DNA from: Tamarix chinensis
Lineage: Eukaryota > Streptophyta > Magnoliopsida > Caryophyllales > Tamaricaceae
NCBI GenBank assembly: GCA_030549775.1
Contig: CM060173.1
Location: 63,988,367-64,052,366 of the forward strand
Length of the DNA: 64,000 nucleotides
Direction: 5' to 3'
Positions 1-11,101 of the stretch are shown in pieces (positions within the stretch are counted from its first letter, which is position 1; every line of letters begins with the position of its first letter). The translations under genes and the position numbers were made by a program. The notes under the pieces are model-generated. The model worked only from the letters and a program-made list of their open reading frames with translations, did no database searches and was not told where the DNA came from.

Positions 1-1365
1 GGAGATATTTTTTGAAGTTGTGTGTTAGTGGCACACACACTTGCTACAAATTGTTGAAGATTTTCAAATATATGCTTCATAAACACTTCTTCATCCATTG
101 TTATTATACTTGCTTAAATCAATCTCAGTGGAGGTGCATTTGTGGCTTAAAGTTGGTTCTTAATGGATTCTTGATTGAGCTTTAAGGATCTTAGAGAATT
201 CTTGGTCAAAAAGATGAAGTAAGATTGGAAGGGAATTGGTTGAGTGGACAACTACCATTTCTTGATGTGCAAAGAAGAGTTTTTTATGGAGGAGATAGCT
301 AAATATGCATGAGCAAGAATCAATAATGAACTTGAAGAAGTCGAATGGAGCCTTAGGAATGGTTCATGTCTTCTACTAGTGATTGAAAAAATGTTAAGAA
401 TGGAAAAGGAGAAAGAACATCCAATAATGTTCGAGTATTTTTAGAAGAATTAAAGGTTCTTCTTACTTGAATTAAGAGACTTAAGAACACATAAATGGCT
501 CACGAAGATAGGCTCTAAATTTTGACTATGTTTTGAATGTCTAAAGGATATTCAATACAATTGAAGAAGATAAAAAAAGGATCAAGGAGATTCAAATTTA
601 AAGGTTAAATATGTAAAGAGAACTTTGAAGATACACTAATGGGTTGGTTGGCTAAGTTGCATGTGTTTGCATGTATGGCTTGCAATGAAGAGAAGATGAA
701 GTTTAGGTTGCTATTTGAATGGAGGAAGTATCCAAAAAGGCTTTGACTCAAAAAAAAAATTTGAATCTTCAAAGTAAAAGAGATAATTCATAGGTTAGAT
801 TGAATAGTAGGATCAATGAGATGTAGATTAAGGAAGGGTGAGAATCTTCAAGGAATATTCAACCAAGACTTAAAAAAAACTATAAATCTTCAAGCAAGAT
901 TCAACAAGAGTTAAAAAAGATTGTATCTTTAAATGTTTCTCCAAAAACACATTCAAAGGCTCTAGCTAAGATTACTCTAAGTAATATAAGGAAGAAATTC
1001 ACTCAAAAGTGAGAAATATAACCAAGTTTTAAACTTTTTGTTAAATTCAAATATTCGACTATTCCTCTTCTTCTCATGTACAAGGGTGTCAATTCATGCC
1101 TTATATAGGTAGTGACAAGTTTGTTTTAGCACACTAAGATAGCAACATTAATGCGGACATGGCTAACTAGTAGTTTGTTTTAGCACACTAAGATAGCCAC
1201 ATTAACGCACACATGGCTAACTAGTACATTAACCCCTAATATTAACATATTACTAACCTATATATTACATGAATCAAATTACAAATTAGTACAAACAAAA
1301 AAAGCTAATTATTACATAGAAACAACTAACAAAAGCCCTAATTTACATCAAAATTATAACTAGGT
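1..1365. other. Left flank, no recognisable gene
   Basis: AT-rich DNA with many stops in every frame. The only open stretch of note is at the very edge: on the minus strand a frame of about 32 codons starts with ATG at 98-96 and runs off the window. It begins MDEEVFMKHIFENLQ. It could be the first exon of a gene or a retroelement gag start, but it is too short to assign. A 54-bp tandem duplication lies at 1118-1225. The giant LTR inserts at 1366. Confidence 0.4.
1118..1225. repeat. 54-bp tandem duplication
   Basis: Two adjacent copies, 1118-1171 and 1172-1225, each containing TTTGTTTTAGCACACTAAGA and ending GGCTAACTAGT. They differ at a few positions. No function is evident. Confidence 0.85.
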
Positions 1366-1487
1366 TGTAACAATCCCAAATTTTACTATTTAAAAATTTC
1401 ATTTTATTTAAAATATAGAGGAGGTAAAAATCAAAAACTATGAATTTTGGGGATATTACCCCCACATTTAGTACCAGACCAGTTTTT
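1366..1487 (-). mobile_element. Giant solo LTR (copy 1), left piece
   Basis: Begins TGTAACAATCCCAAATTTTA. It matches the start of a second copy at 50516 and is separated from its remainder (14244-19123) by a nested Athila element. Preceded by TAGGT at 1361-1365; TAAGT follows the far end at 19124-19128, a 4-of-5 match expected of an aged 5-bp target-site duplication. Palindrome-like TGTAACA/TGTTACA ends are typical of plant Tekay/Del-type Ty3 LTRs; that assignment is inference. The transcribed strand is probably minus, because the pyrimidine-rich stretch usual near an LTR 5' end then comes first. Confidence 0.7.
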
Positions 1488-3042
1488 TGATAAATGGGAT
1501 TTATAGATTATTTTCATGCATAAAAATGTCATTTATCCCTCATTCATTTTATAACATTTAATCTTTTCGTTGAGTTTTTCTCTTTTGAATAGATTTTGTA
1601 GGAAAAGAAAAAAATGAAGAAATTCAAGGAGAAATCAACGAAAAGAAGAAATGAAGTAAAGAACACATCAAGAAACACTTAATCAAGGGGAGCAAAGTTG
1701 GAAATGAAGCAAATACACCAAGAGAAGTTGTGCTGAAATCGCAAAGGAAGAATAGTGAAAGACCCAAAAACATGGCACCCCCGTGTTTCTTAAACACAGG
1801 TCATGTTAAAATCTCAGGCATTGATTCAAAATCCAGCGGTCAGCAGAGACGTTTGAGAAAAACACAGAGGTCTCGTGTTTCCAAAACACGGACCGTGTTT
1901 TCCTTAAAAATTATAACCCTCCGCGCGACCTGTTTCTGATATATTCTCTATCAATCTAAGGTTCAAGGTAGGTCTTTTAGAGGTCAAAATATTTTGAATG
2001 TACTCTCTTTCTCTATTCCTTTAGAATATATATGTAATGCACAATTCCAACTTCTTTTATCTTCTTGCATTGAACAATTGACAATCTGTACCTCAATTGA
2101 TAAGTTCCTCTCTATTCCTTTATAAATTGCAGTTTCTCCATTTTGATTTAATGCAAGTGAATTATCTGTAATTACACTTTTCTTTGTTATATTGTTGTTG
2201 TGTTGTATTACCATTGGATATTGTTGTTGTGTTGTTGGAATTAATTTCAAATCATTGTATGTAATAGTGTGGTTTCTAAATATGCAGATGTTAGAGTAAA
2301 TAAAATAGGGTAGGATGATTTGATGATGGAATTATGTTTCAAATACAATAACATACTTTGAATGTTTGGTTCTAGATGAAATTTAATTGAATTAACAGAT
2401 CGAATTGAATGATTTCGCATCATAGTTTAAGAATTTAAACTAATTAAATTGATCACCTATTTAGTTTAGAACTTAATCTTTTCTAAGACAACGTAATTAA
2501 CCCGTAATTGTTAATTAATTTGTCTAAAGTAGCAAGAAGATTAATCGTTAATCTTATCCGTTAATTCGTACAATTGCATAATCCAAGCTTATGTGGTTAT
2601 GATTGTAATTAACTACTTTCCATTCATAATGCTGCCATTAATTGAATCTAGTGTTCGTAACCTAGGTTATTAAATGATTAGGAAATAAATTGAGAGCTTA
2701 TTCAATTTATTAAGGTTGAGAGAAAGCAAAGGAATGAATTATTATGAGTTTCTAAAGATCAACATTAAATCATATAGAATCATTCTTCTTCTTTGAGTAT
2801 TTGATAGTTTGATTCCATCATCAATTCATTCCTCTCCTATTTATCAAATAGTGATCAAAGCTTAGTGTATTTAGATTTAGTATTAGAATTAATGAAATTG
2901 TATAAACGGGATTATAACATCAATTGTAAAAGTAGTGATTAAAACACCATTCCTTGTGGGTTTGACTCCTTCTTGCCATATACTACGTATTTGGAAATTA
3001 GGATTTATTTATTAAATTTGTTGTACATACGACAGTGCATCA
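1488..3042 (+). repeat. Athila 5' LTR
   Basis: 1555 bp, from TGATAAATGGGATTTATAG to CGACAGTGCATCA. The 3' LTR is the same sequence with scattered substitutions and lacks one copy of a 29-bp repeat that is duplicated here (ATATTGTTGTTGTGTTGT at 2189 and again at 2218). It contains two inverted CACGG/CCGTG motif pairs around 1767-1906, also present in the spacer near 8800-9160. Confidence 0.93.
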
Positions 3043-3048
3043 AAATTT

Positions 3049-3066
3049 TGGCACCGTTGCCGGGGA
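3049..3066 (+). other. Primer-binding site (Asp-tRNA)
   Basis: TGGCACCGTTGCCGGGGA lies 6 bp after the 5' LTR. It differs at one base from the TGGCGCC... primer site that Athila-type elements use with tRNA-Asp. Confidence 0.9.
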
Positions 3067-3327
3067 ATGGCAATTATAATCTTTAGTTTTGTTTTTGGTG
3101 TTGTTTCTTATTTTAGTTTTGAATAAATTCTCCAAGTGTACACATCTATTCTTTAATTGTGTGAAGTCTTCAGGCACTCGCAATTGAGATCGTTTGCAAT
3201 TGAGCATCAAGGAAAAATTATTTCATCTATAGATCCAAATTCTTCCTCTCCAATTGCAACCTGAACAAGAAGGAAATTGGAACATGCTAGTCATATTCCA
3301 TTACCTTCTGAAGGAAGTTAAATAGAT

Positions 3328-4701
3328 TTGGGAGAAGACCATATAGAGGCTCTATTTAATACACCTTGCCACATCGATCCACCCATGGCAGATAAAACTC
3401 TCAAGCAGCTAGCTGCTCTTATCTTCAACGCTAATCTTTTATGCATTAATTATCCTGCTGATAATGATACCTGTGAGATCAAACCTGGATTAATACATGC
3501 TTTACCTATTTTACAAGTTTTAGAGACAACAACTCCATGGGTTTAGGTTGTTTCACTGATCCAAATAGATTTCTTAAGGAATTCTATATAGCATGTTCTG
3601 GTATGAAACCGAATGGAGTAAGTGTAGAACAACTTAAATTCAAAGGTTTTCCTTTTTCTTTGGCTGATGTTACCAAGGAATGGTTATATGATTTACTAGT
3701 GGGGTCGGTAAATACTTGGACTGACATGCAAAAGGTTTTCCTTTGAAAAATATTTTCCTTCATCGAGAGCAACTAACATAAGAAAAGAAATATGCGGTAT
3801 TAGGCAAGATGGAGGAGAATCATTACATGAATATTGGGAACGATTCAAGAAATTATGTGGTAGTTGTCCTAATCATCAAATTAGTGAAAAATTATTAATA
3901 CAATACTTTTACGAAGGTTTATCTCATATGGATCGCAATATGATAGATGCTGCTAGTGGTGGTGCCTTGGTTGATAAGACACCCACTGAGGCTAAAAGAT
4001 TAATTGCTAATATGGCATCTAACTCTCAATATTTAAATAGAGGTAAAACATCTATGTCTCAACAGGTGGAAGAAACCAATATTGCTGAATTGAAAACACA
4101 AGTATCGAATTTGACAACTCTTATAGAAAGAGTTGTAGGTGAAAAGATTTCTGCCAAGGTATGTGAAATTTGTTCTTTTACCGGACATCCTACTGATATA
4201 TGTCCTACTTTGCAGGAAGAACAACAAGTGAATGCCAATGGAGGACAACCATTACCAAAAATAAATGATCCATTTTCTCCAACATATAATCCTGGATGGA
4301 AGGATCATCCAAATCTAAGGTATGGAAATACTCAACAAGGTGGTAATTCATATTTCCGACCACAAATTTATCAAAATCAACAAGGATCAAATCCACCTCC
4401 CAGATTCTTCCAAGTTCCACCAAATCACCAAAGATCACCATTTCAACCAATTCCTCCACCGCAAGTTCCACAATAATCAGGGGGAATGCCTTTGGAAGAC
4501 TTGGTGAAATCTTTGGCTACCAATACATTAGAATTTCAACAAGAGACCAGAAATGGTATCAAGAATTTGGAGAATAAATTGAGTCAACTGGCAGATTCCC
4601 TTGGGAAACTACAAGCACAAGGATCTTCAAAATTCCCTAGCCAGACTGAAAGAAATCCTAGGGAAAATGCTAGTGCTATCACAACTCGTAGTAGGAAATA
4701 G
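3328..4701 (+). pseudogene. gag: Athila gag (decayed)
   Basis: Structural polyprotein that would form the virus-like particle. The conserved Athila gag core is readable across frames: a FTDPNRFLKEF segment at about 3545, LKFKGFPFSLADVTKEWLYD at 3631-3690, YWERFKKLCGSCPNHQISE near 3833-3890, then DRNMIDAASGGALVDKTP (3931 on). A CEICSFTGHPTDICP segment (about 4165) is a zinc-knuckle-like Cys/His cluster. A PQ-rich stretch follows (4380-4470), then a coiled segment (LEFQQETRNGIKNLENKLSQ) ending in ITTRSRK. Two frame changes (near 3540 and 3746) and an in-frame TAA at 4474 break it. The family assignment is firm and the gene is non-functional. Confidence 0.85.
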
Positions 4702-4849
4702 TTATTGGATCCAAGAAAAGCGAGTGAGGAAGAATACATAAGAGTCAGATGAAACAATTGCTGAAGAAGAAAAAAATGAAAAGTCACAACAGGTAACCAA
4801 AAGTAAGTCAAATTCTCCTATTAAAATTCCTGCTCCTTTTCCTAGCAGG

Positions 4850-5745
4850 TTGACCAAAAACAAGAAGATGAAATATGACAAGGAGATATTTGACATATTT
4901 AAGAAGGTAGAAGTTAATCTCCCTCTCATCAATGCGATTAAAAAAGTACCAAGGTATACAAAATTCCTTAAGGATTTGTGTACTAACAAAAGGAAACTGA
5001 AGGGAGATGAAAAGGTAAGTGTGGGAGAAAATGTGTCAGCAATCTTGCAAAGAAAGCTTCCAACAAAATGCAAGGATCCAGGTTTTTTACTATACCTTGA
5101 AAGATTGGAAACACGAGGTATGAAAAATGCATGCTTGACTTAGGTGCTTTAATCAACGTCATGCCATTATCTATTTTTAATACCCTAAGTCTAGGTCCTT
5201 TAAAGGAAACTCATGTTGTTATTCAATTGGCCGATAGATCTAACACATATCCTGAAGGGGTAATTGACGATGTTTTAGTTTAGGCAAATGAATTGGTTTT
5301 TCCTTCAGATTTTTATGTGTTAGATATGCAAGATAATGGTTTAGCTAACCCCTCTCCTATATTTTTAGGTAGACCATTCCTAAAAACTTCGAAAATGAAA
5401 ATAGATGTCTATGATGGAGTGTTGACCATGGAGTTTGATGGTGAAGTCATTAAGTTTAACATATATGACTCCATGCGAGACCCTACAAATGGTGAAGCGG
5501 TATCTATGATTGATGTCATTGAGGATTTAACTGAAATGGTGTACAAATTATCATCAGCAGATCCTTTAGAAGTAACCTTTACACAATGCATAGAAATTGA
5601 AGGATTGGAAGAGCTAAACAAGATGTATGATGTTGAAGAAGAAATCAAAGAGGTAGTGGCTACTTTGGGAGCATGTCCTAGTAGAATTGGAAGATTTGTG
5701 GATTTGTCATTGAAATTAGATAGACCTTTACCTTCCATAGAGTAA
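4850..5745 (+). pseudogene. Athila protease region (decayed)
   Basis: First part of pol. A lysine-rich linker (NLPLINAIKKVPRYTKFLKD) leads to the aspartic-protease core, with the active-site context LDLGALINVMP at about 5133-5166. It continues as LGPLKETHVVIQLADRS and the strand/flap region FYVLDMQDN...PIFLGRPFLKTSKMKIDV (5305-5410), where ILLGRPF is the family norm. The catalytic Asp is present. A frameshift near 5100 and an in-frame stop at 5281 separate the pieces. It would cleave Gag-Pol; this copy cannot. Confidence 0.82.
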
Positions 5746-5869
5746 CCACCGAAAGTGGAGTTGAAACCTCTACCTAAACATCTCAAATATGAATCCTTAG
5801 GAGATAAAAATACCCTCCTAGTTATCATATCTAGTGAACTAACATCCCAATAAGAAGAAAAATTGGTCA

Positions 5870-7260
5870 ATGTTTTAAAAAAGTATAAATCTGCTTTGGG
5901 ATGGATAGTTGCTGATATTAAGGGTATTATTCCTTCAGTATGTATGCATTAGATTTTAATGGAAGATGACGTGAAGCCAAGTAGACAAGTACAACGTAGG
6001 TTGAATCCGGTCATGATGGAGGTTGTGAAGAAAGAGGTGTTAAAATTGTTAAGTGTGGGAGGCATATACCCAATCTCTTATAGTAGTTGGGTTAGTCCTC
6101 TTCAAGTTGTCCCAAAGAAAACAGGAATAACAGTAGTGGAAAATGATAAGGGAGAGTTCAAAATGGTTGGAGGGTATGTGTCGACTATAGGAAGTTGAAC
6201 TCCATGACTAGGAAAGATCATTTTCCTTTACCATTTATGGACCAAATGTTAGAACGGCTAGCGGGTCATACTTATTATTGTTTTCTTGATGGTTATTCTA
6301 GATATGTACAGGTTCCAATAGCTCCAGAAGATCAAGAGAAAACCACAGTTACATGTCCTTACAGTACGTTTACGTATCGGTGCATGCCATTAGGATTATG
6401 TAATGCCCCAGCTACGTTTCAAAGGTATATGGTAAGCATATTTTCCGAATATTTGGAGAAAATTATTGAGGTATTTATGGATAATTTTAGTATTCATGGA
6501 GATACTTTTGAAGAATGCCTAGGTAATTTAACTCTTATCTTGAAAATATGTCTTGAAACGAATGTTGTGCTAAACTCTGAAAAATTCCATTTTATGGTTC
6601 AACAAGGAATAGTTGTGGGACATGTTATTTCAGAAAAAGGGATTGAAGTAGATAAGGAAAAAATCAATCTTATAGCTTCATTACCTTATCCGTCCACTAT
6701 TAAAGATGTGCATTCATTTTTGGGCCATGCTGGATTTTACCGCCGGTTTATTAAGGATTTTTCTAAAATAGCTCAACCATTATGTAAGCTTCTTAAAAAA
6801 GAAAAAGAGTTTCAATTTGAGGATGCATGTAAGAAATCATTTGACCAGCTAAAGGAAAAACTGATCAATGCACCCATACTTCAACCACCTGATTGGAACT
6901 TTCCCTTTGAATTAATGTGTGATGCATCTAACTTTGTTGTTGGTGCAGTGTTAGGTCAAAGGATTGGGAAAGATCAACATGTGATATACTATGCCTCATG
7001 AACTTTGAATGAAGCTCAGCTTAATTACACAACTACTGAAAAGGAGCTTCTCGCCATTGTTTTTGCTTTGGATAAATTTCGTTCTTATTTGTTAGAAACT
7101 GAAATGACTGTTTATTCTGACCATGTAGTATTGAAATATCTATTAGAAAAGAAGGAAGTGAAACCCAGATTAATTAGATGGATACTTCTACTCCAAGAAT
7201 TCAATATACGTATCAAAGATAATAAACGATCAGAAAATGGAGTAGCAGATCATCTAAGTC
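5870..7260 (+). pseudogene. Athila reverse transcriptase and RNase H (decayed)
   Basis: RT begins with the RRLNP motif and the SSWVSPLQVVPKK strand (6085-6120), changes frame near 6190 (YRKLNSMTRKDHFPLPFMDQ), then reads to 7001. The catalytic box, normally FMDDFS, reads FMDNFS (6474-6491): one metal-binding Asp is replaced by Asn. RNase H follows with LMCDASNFVVGAVLGQ, a TGA at 6999, then TEKELLAIVFALDKFRSYL and the YSDH segment, ending in GVADHLSRL (7230-7265). The order RT-RH-INT is that of Ty3/gypsy. Confidence 0.88.
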
Positions 7261-7289
7261 GGTTAATCAAGGAAGTTGAAGTTGAGGTA

Positions 7290-8643
7290 CCTATCAATGA
7301 AGCATTTCTACATGAACAACTTCATGTCATTGGGAATGAGATACCATGGTATACTGACATGGTAAATTTTCTGGTGACAAAGGTATTTCCCTCACACTTT
7401 ACTAAAGCACAGAAAGATAGGATGAAGAGTCAGGCAAAATATTTTGTATGGAATGATCCATACTTGTGGAAACAATGTGTTGACCAAATCATTAGAAGGT
7501 GTACTCTTGATAGTGAAATTCTTTCTATCTTAACATTTTTCCACAGTTATGCTTGTGGGGGGCACTTTGGTCCCAAAAGAATAGCTTATAAAGTTTTAGA
7601 GAGTGGATTTTCCTGGCCTACATTGTTTAAGGATTCTTATTAATTTTTCAAAACATGTGAAAACTGTCAAAAGACTAGGGGACTAGGTCCTAGAAATGAA
7701 ATGCCACAAACTCCTATCATAGCATGTGAAATCTTTGATGTTTGGGGTATGGATTTCATGGGTCCCTTCCCATCATCTTTTGGTTTCAAATATATTCTTG
7801 TCACTGTTGATTACATGTCAAAATGGGTGGAGGCCAAGGCCACCCGCACTGATGACGCTAAGGTTGTTATAGAATTTCTTCGGACTAACATTTTTGCAAG
7901 GTTTGGCTTACCAAAAGCTATCATTAACAACAAAGTTTCACACTTCTACAATATAACAGTAGAAGCATTGTTAAAGAAATATCATGTGACACATCGAATC
8001 TCTACAGCATATCATCCACAAACCAATGGTCAAACCGAAATATCCAATCGAGAAATCAAATCAATACTGGAAAAGATGGTGAAACCAACAAGAAAGGATT
8101 GGAGCTTATACCTCAATGATGCTCTCTAGGCTTATCGTACAGCTTTCAAAACTCAAATTGATATGTCACCATATCGTCTTGTCTACGGTAATCCTTGTCA
8201 TCTTCCAGTTGAATTGGAACATAAAGCTTTTTTGGGCTGTAAAGAAATGTAACACGGAGTCAATTGAAATTAGAAGGCATAGAAGACTCCAACTACAAGA
8301 ATTAGAAGAAATAAGAAATGATGCTTTTGAAACTGCATTGAGATATAAAGATCAAACTAAGGCAGTTCATGATAAGTTCATTCTTAGAAAGAGTTTTTAA
8401 ATCGGTCAAAAAGTTTTATTACACCATTCTTGTTTGAAGTTTTTTTTAGGGAAATTAAGGTCGAGATGGATCGGCCCATTTATTGTAACTAATGTGTTTT
8501 ATCATGGTGCAGTAGAAATTAAGAGTGAGAAAACAGGAAAGATGTGGAAAGTGAATGGACACCGTCTCAAACCTTTTTATGAAGGCCACTATGTGCAAAA
8601 TCTGGAAGTGGTAGATCTTACCTTTCCCAATTATGAAGGCTGA
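7290..8643 (+). pseudogene. Athila integrase (decayed)
   Basis: The zinc-binding N-terminal part is seen as FFHSYACGGHFGPKR and, after a TAA at 7641, CENCQKTRG. In the catalytic core the first Asp is in [11 protein letters not shown] (7740-7770). The second, normally ISDGGSHF, reads INNKVSHF, so it is lost. The Glu lies in [10 protein letters not shown] (8035-8060). The core ends in a stop at 8128, after which [20 protein letters not shown] continues in frame. The C-terminal GPF-type domain is seen as [20 protein letters not shown] (8463-8522), ending [15 protein letters not shown]. Integration activity is not possible. Confidence 0.87.
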
Positions 8644-9973
8644 AAGAGTGACATGTTATCACTTGGGAAACACCCAAATACTATACATAAGTTTTCCTTA
8701 TCTCATAATTTTCTTTTTATATATATGGTGTGGTATTGTATGTTTATCATGTTTATGTGTGTAGAAGTAAATTTTAAATACATTTGTATTCCTATTCCTA
8801 AAAAAAACATGGGGGCACTATATTTCCACAACACGCCCCGTGTTTTTCCATCAAACAAAAAACAATAAAGGCAGAAAAATTCCGTAAAAACACAGGGGGC
8901 CCGTGTTTATATATCAGGGAAAATTTTTAGAAATTTTAGAGACCTTTTGAAATAACACAGGGGGTCTATATTTCTAAATACAGCTCATGTTTTTCTATCA
9001 GTCAATTTTTCAAAAATTCTAGAGAGCTATTGAAATAACACAGGGGTCTGTATTTGCAAATACGGCCCGTGTTTTTTCTATCTGTCAATTTTTCCCCTGA
9101 ACTAGAGAGTTCAAAAAGAAACACGGGGGTACTGTATTTCCAAAATACGGTCCGTGTTTCTCAAAAAAACTACCATCTCTCTCCCGTGTTTCCAGATCTG
9201 AAGAACAAGGCACCCATAGCCTTTCGAAACCGTCTCTCCCCTATGACACCATACCAGTTTTCTTCCTTCAAAATCCTCCATTTCTAAACCAATTCCTTTA
9301 ATTCCAACCATTCCTACACACATTCATCATCCATAATTTTCTTTCTTAGACCCTATCTTTTGCTACCACTACTACAAAGTTGACACATCTCTTTCTCAAA
9401 CCCTAACTTCAATTCGTGAAATTTTTTTCCAAATTTCAATGAATTGCTTTAGGGATTTTGTAGAATTCGACTTTCCTTAGCATTCTCCATCTTCTTTCTG
9501 TAATTTTATTCATCCATACTCATAGTTCAGAGGTATGTACCTATTTAAAATTTTCTGCAACAATTTTTTTTTTTTGATTCTCCACTTGTTATATGATTGT
9601 GCAGATTCAGTATGTTTGGAAATAGATTGTGACCATATATTAGCAAATGTGGGTTGAATTTGTTGCCAAACTTCAATTCGTGCAAAAATTTTCCGAATTT
9701 CAGTGAATTGCTTTAGGGCACCTGTGTTGAATAATTTCCAAACTGAAATTTTGTTTCCAATTGCATAAATTCGCATTAAATTGGGGGTATATGCTAAATT
9801 CATATTTGAAAGAAGAATTTCTTTATTCCTGCATTTTGAGACTGTGAAAATGCTCATGCATGTTATTCTCAACAACACACAATTCAGTAAGCATTGGACA
9901 TGTTTCTATGATACATTACACATGCAAACCAAGCAAAATTTTATCACTTTACTAATGTCTATATGTTGTGTAG
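8644..9973 (+). other. Athila spacer between pol and env-like frame
   Basis: Non-coding part of the element. It holds the hairpin array (8800-9180) and then CT/TA-rich DNA with no open frame of note. A spliced subgenomic RNA is the usual way such downstream frames are thought to be expressed. I see an acceptor-like TTGTGTAG immediately before the ATG at 9974, but I cannot place the donor. Confidence 0.55.
8800..9180 (+). repeat. Hairpin-bearing tandem array ahead of the env-like frame
   Basis: Five imperfect units, starting near 8806, 8887, 8952, 9034 and 9117; the last three are spaced 82-83 bp. Each holds an inverted pair of the type ACACGGGGG...CCCGTGTTT and an A/T-rich filler (GTCAATTTTTC). 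The same motif pair occurs twice in each LTR (1767-1906 and 12996-13135). Confidence 0.75.
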
Positions 9974-11101
9974 ATGGCACCGGAAAAAAAACAACGGACC
10001 GAAGGTGAATCTTCGAGGCCTCGATCATCACCAACTCAACAACGAAACCGACGTAACTAGCCAAAGGAATTAGGTATCATCTTTAATACCCCAGAACAAC
10101 AACAAAGGTATGAATACTTGTCTCAATGGCGTATTATTGGTACTAGGTATTTAGATGATGGTTGTCTACATACCTTAGGCATTCATGAGCAAGTAATGCA
10201 ACTGCTATGGAATGTAGGTTTGCACAATTTCGTCTATTGTACTAATCATACATATAAGCGTTTAACATTAGAATTTTTAAGTACCTTCAAACTATGTGCT
10301 GACGTTAGTGATTCTCAAAATCACCAAGGGTATATTTTTTTCCACCTTTTTAATGAGGATAGACAATTATCCCTACATGAACTTGCACATATCTTTATGT
10401 TACCTATGAGGGGCTACCGTATCATACTTCCCTGGTTCCATGTGAACAATTTCTTTGCAAAAAATGGTGATGTTTCAAATATGCCTACTCCTGATACTTT
10501 TTGAATTTTTGAAGCCAAATCTTCTAGGATTTTTAATCTCGTCTTCCGTTATTTACAAAGGCTCTTAGCTACAACTATTTTTGGGAGGGGAGATAGTACG
10601 GGGGTGGTCCGCTCCATTGAACTTTTCTTCATCTATTCTATGCTAGAACATTATTCAGTTGACACTGCCTATTTTCTAGCTAAACAATTTCAGAGGGTAG
10701 GCAATTCAAAACAGGGTGATACAGTCATCAGTGGTTTAATTACCACCATCTGTTTAAGCTTGGACATACCTCTTCCCGAGGATATGCCTGTAGAAGCTTT
10801 GAGCACGCGTATTGATATTGAACATTGCCGTCTTACGCATCTTATCGAACATAGAGGCAATGCATGGTATCTTTCATACCAAGGCCGTGCTTATTTCCCT
10901 CTACCTAACCCTGCCAAAATCGACCCTTTAAACCTGCAGAATTGGCAGCCATTTGATGATGAAGATGCCCCTGCCCCTCTTGCCATCGAACATCCCATCC
11001 CTACCCGTGGTGACCATGCACCACTGCCTCCCCCACCTCAATTACAAGCCGGTTCTTCTTCCTCTTTGACTTGTATTCCGGAATGGCATCTCCAGTTTTA
11101 A
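9974..11101 (+). pseudogene. ATHILA ORF-1/env-like protein, two in-frame stops
   Basis: One reading frame runs from MAPEKKQRTEGESS (ATG at 9974) to TAA at 11099-11101, about 375 codons, interrupted only by TAG at 10058 and TGA at 10502. The body matches the ATHILA ORF-1 family by memory of its pattern: a LGIHEQVMQLLWNVGLHNF segment, LTLEFLSTFKLCADV, then GYIFFHLFNEDRQLSLHELA and HIFMLP. A second block has GDSTGVVRSIELFFIYSMLE, and the tail is rich in Pro. No clear membrane segment is visible. A further frame just past the end (11100-11220) encodes a Met/Gln-rich stretch ending in a Pro run, so the original protein was probably longer. Function in this family is unknown. Confidence 0.72.
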
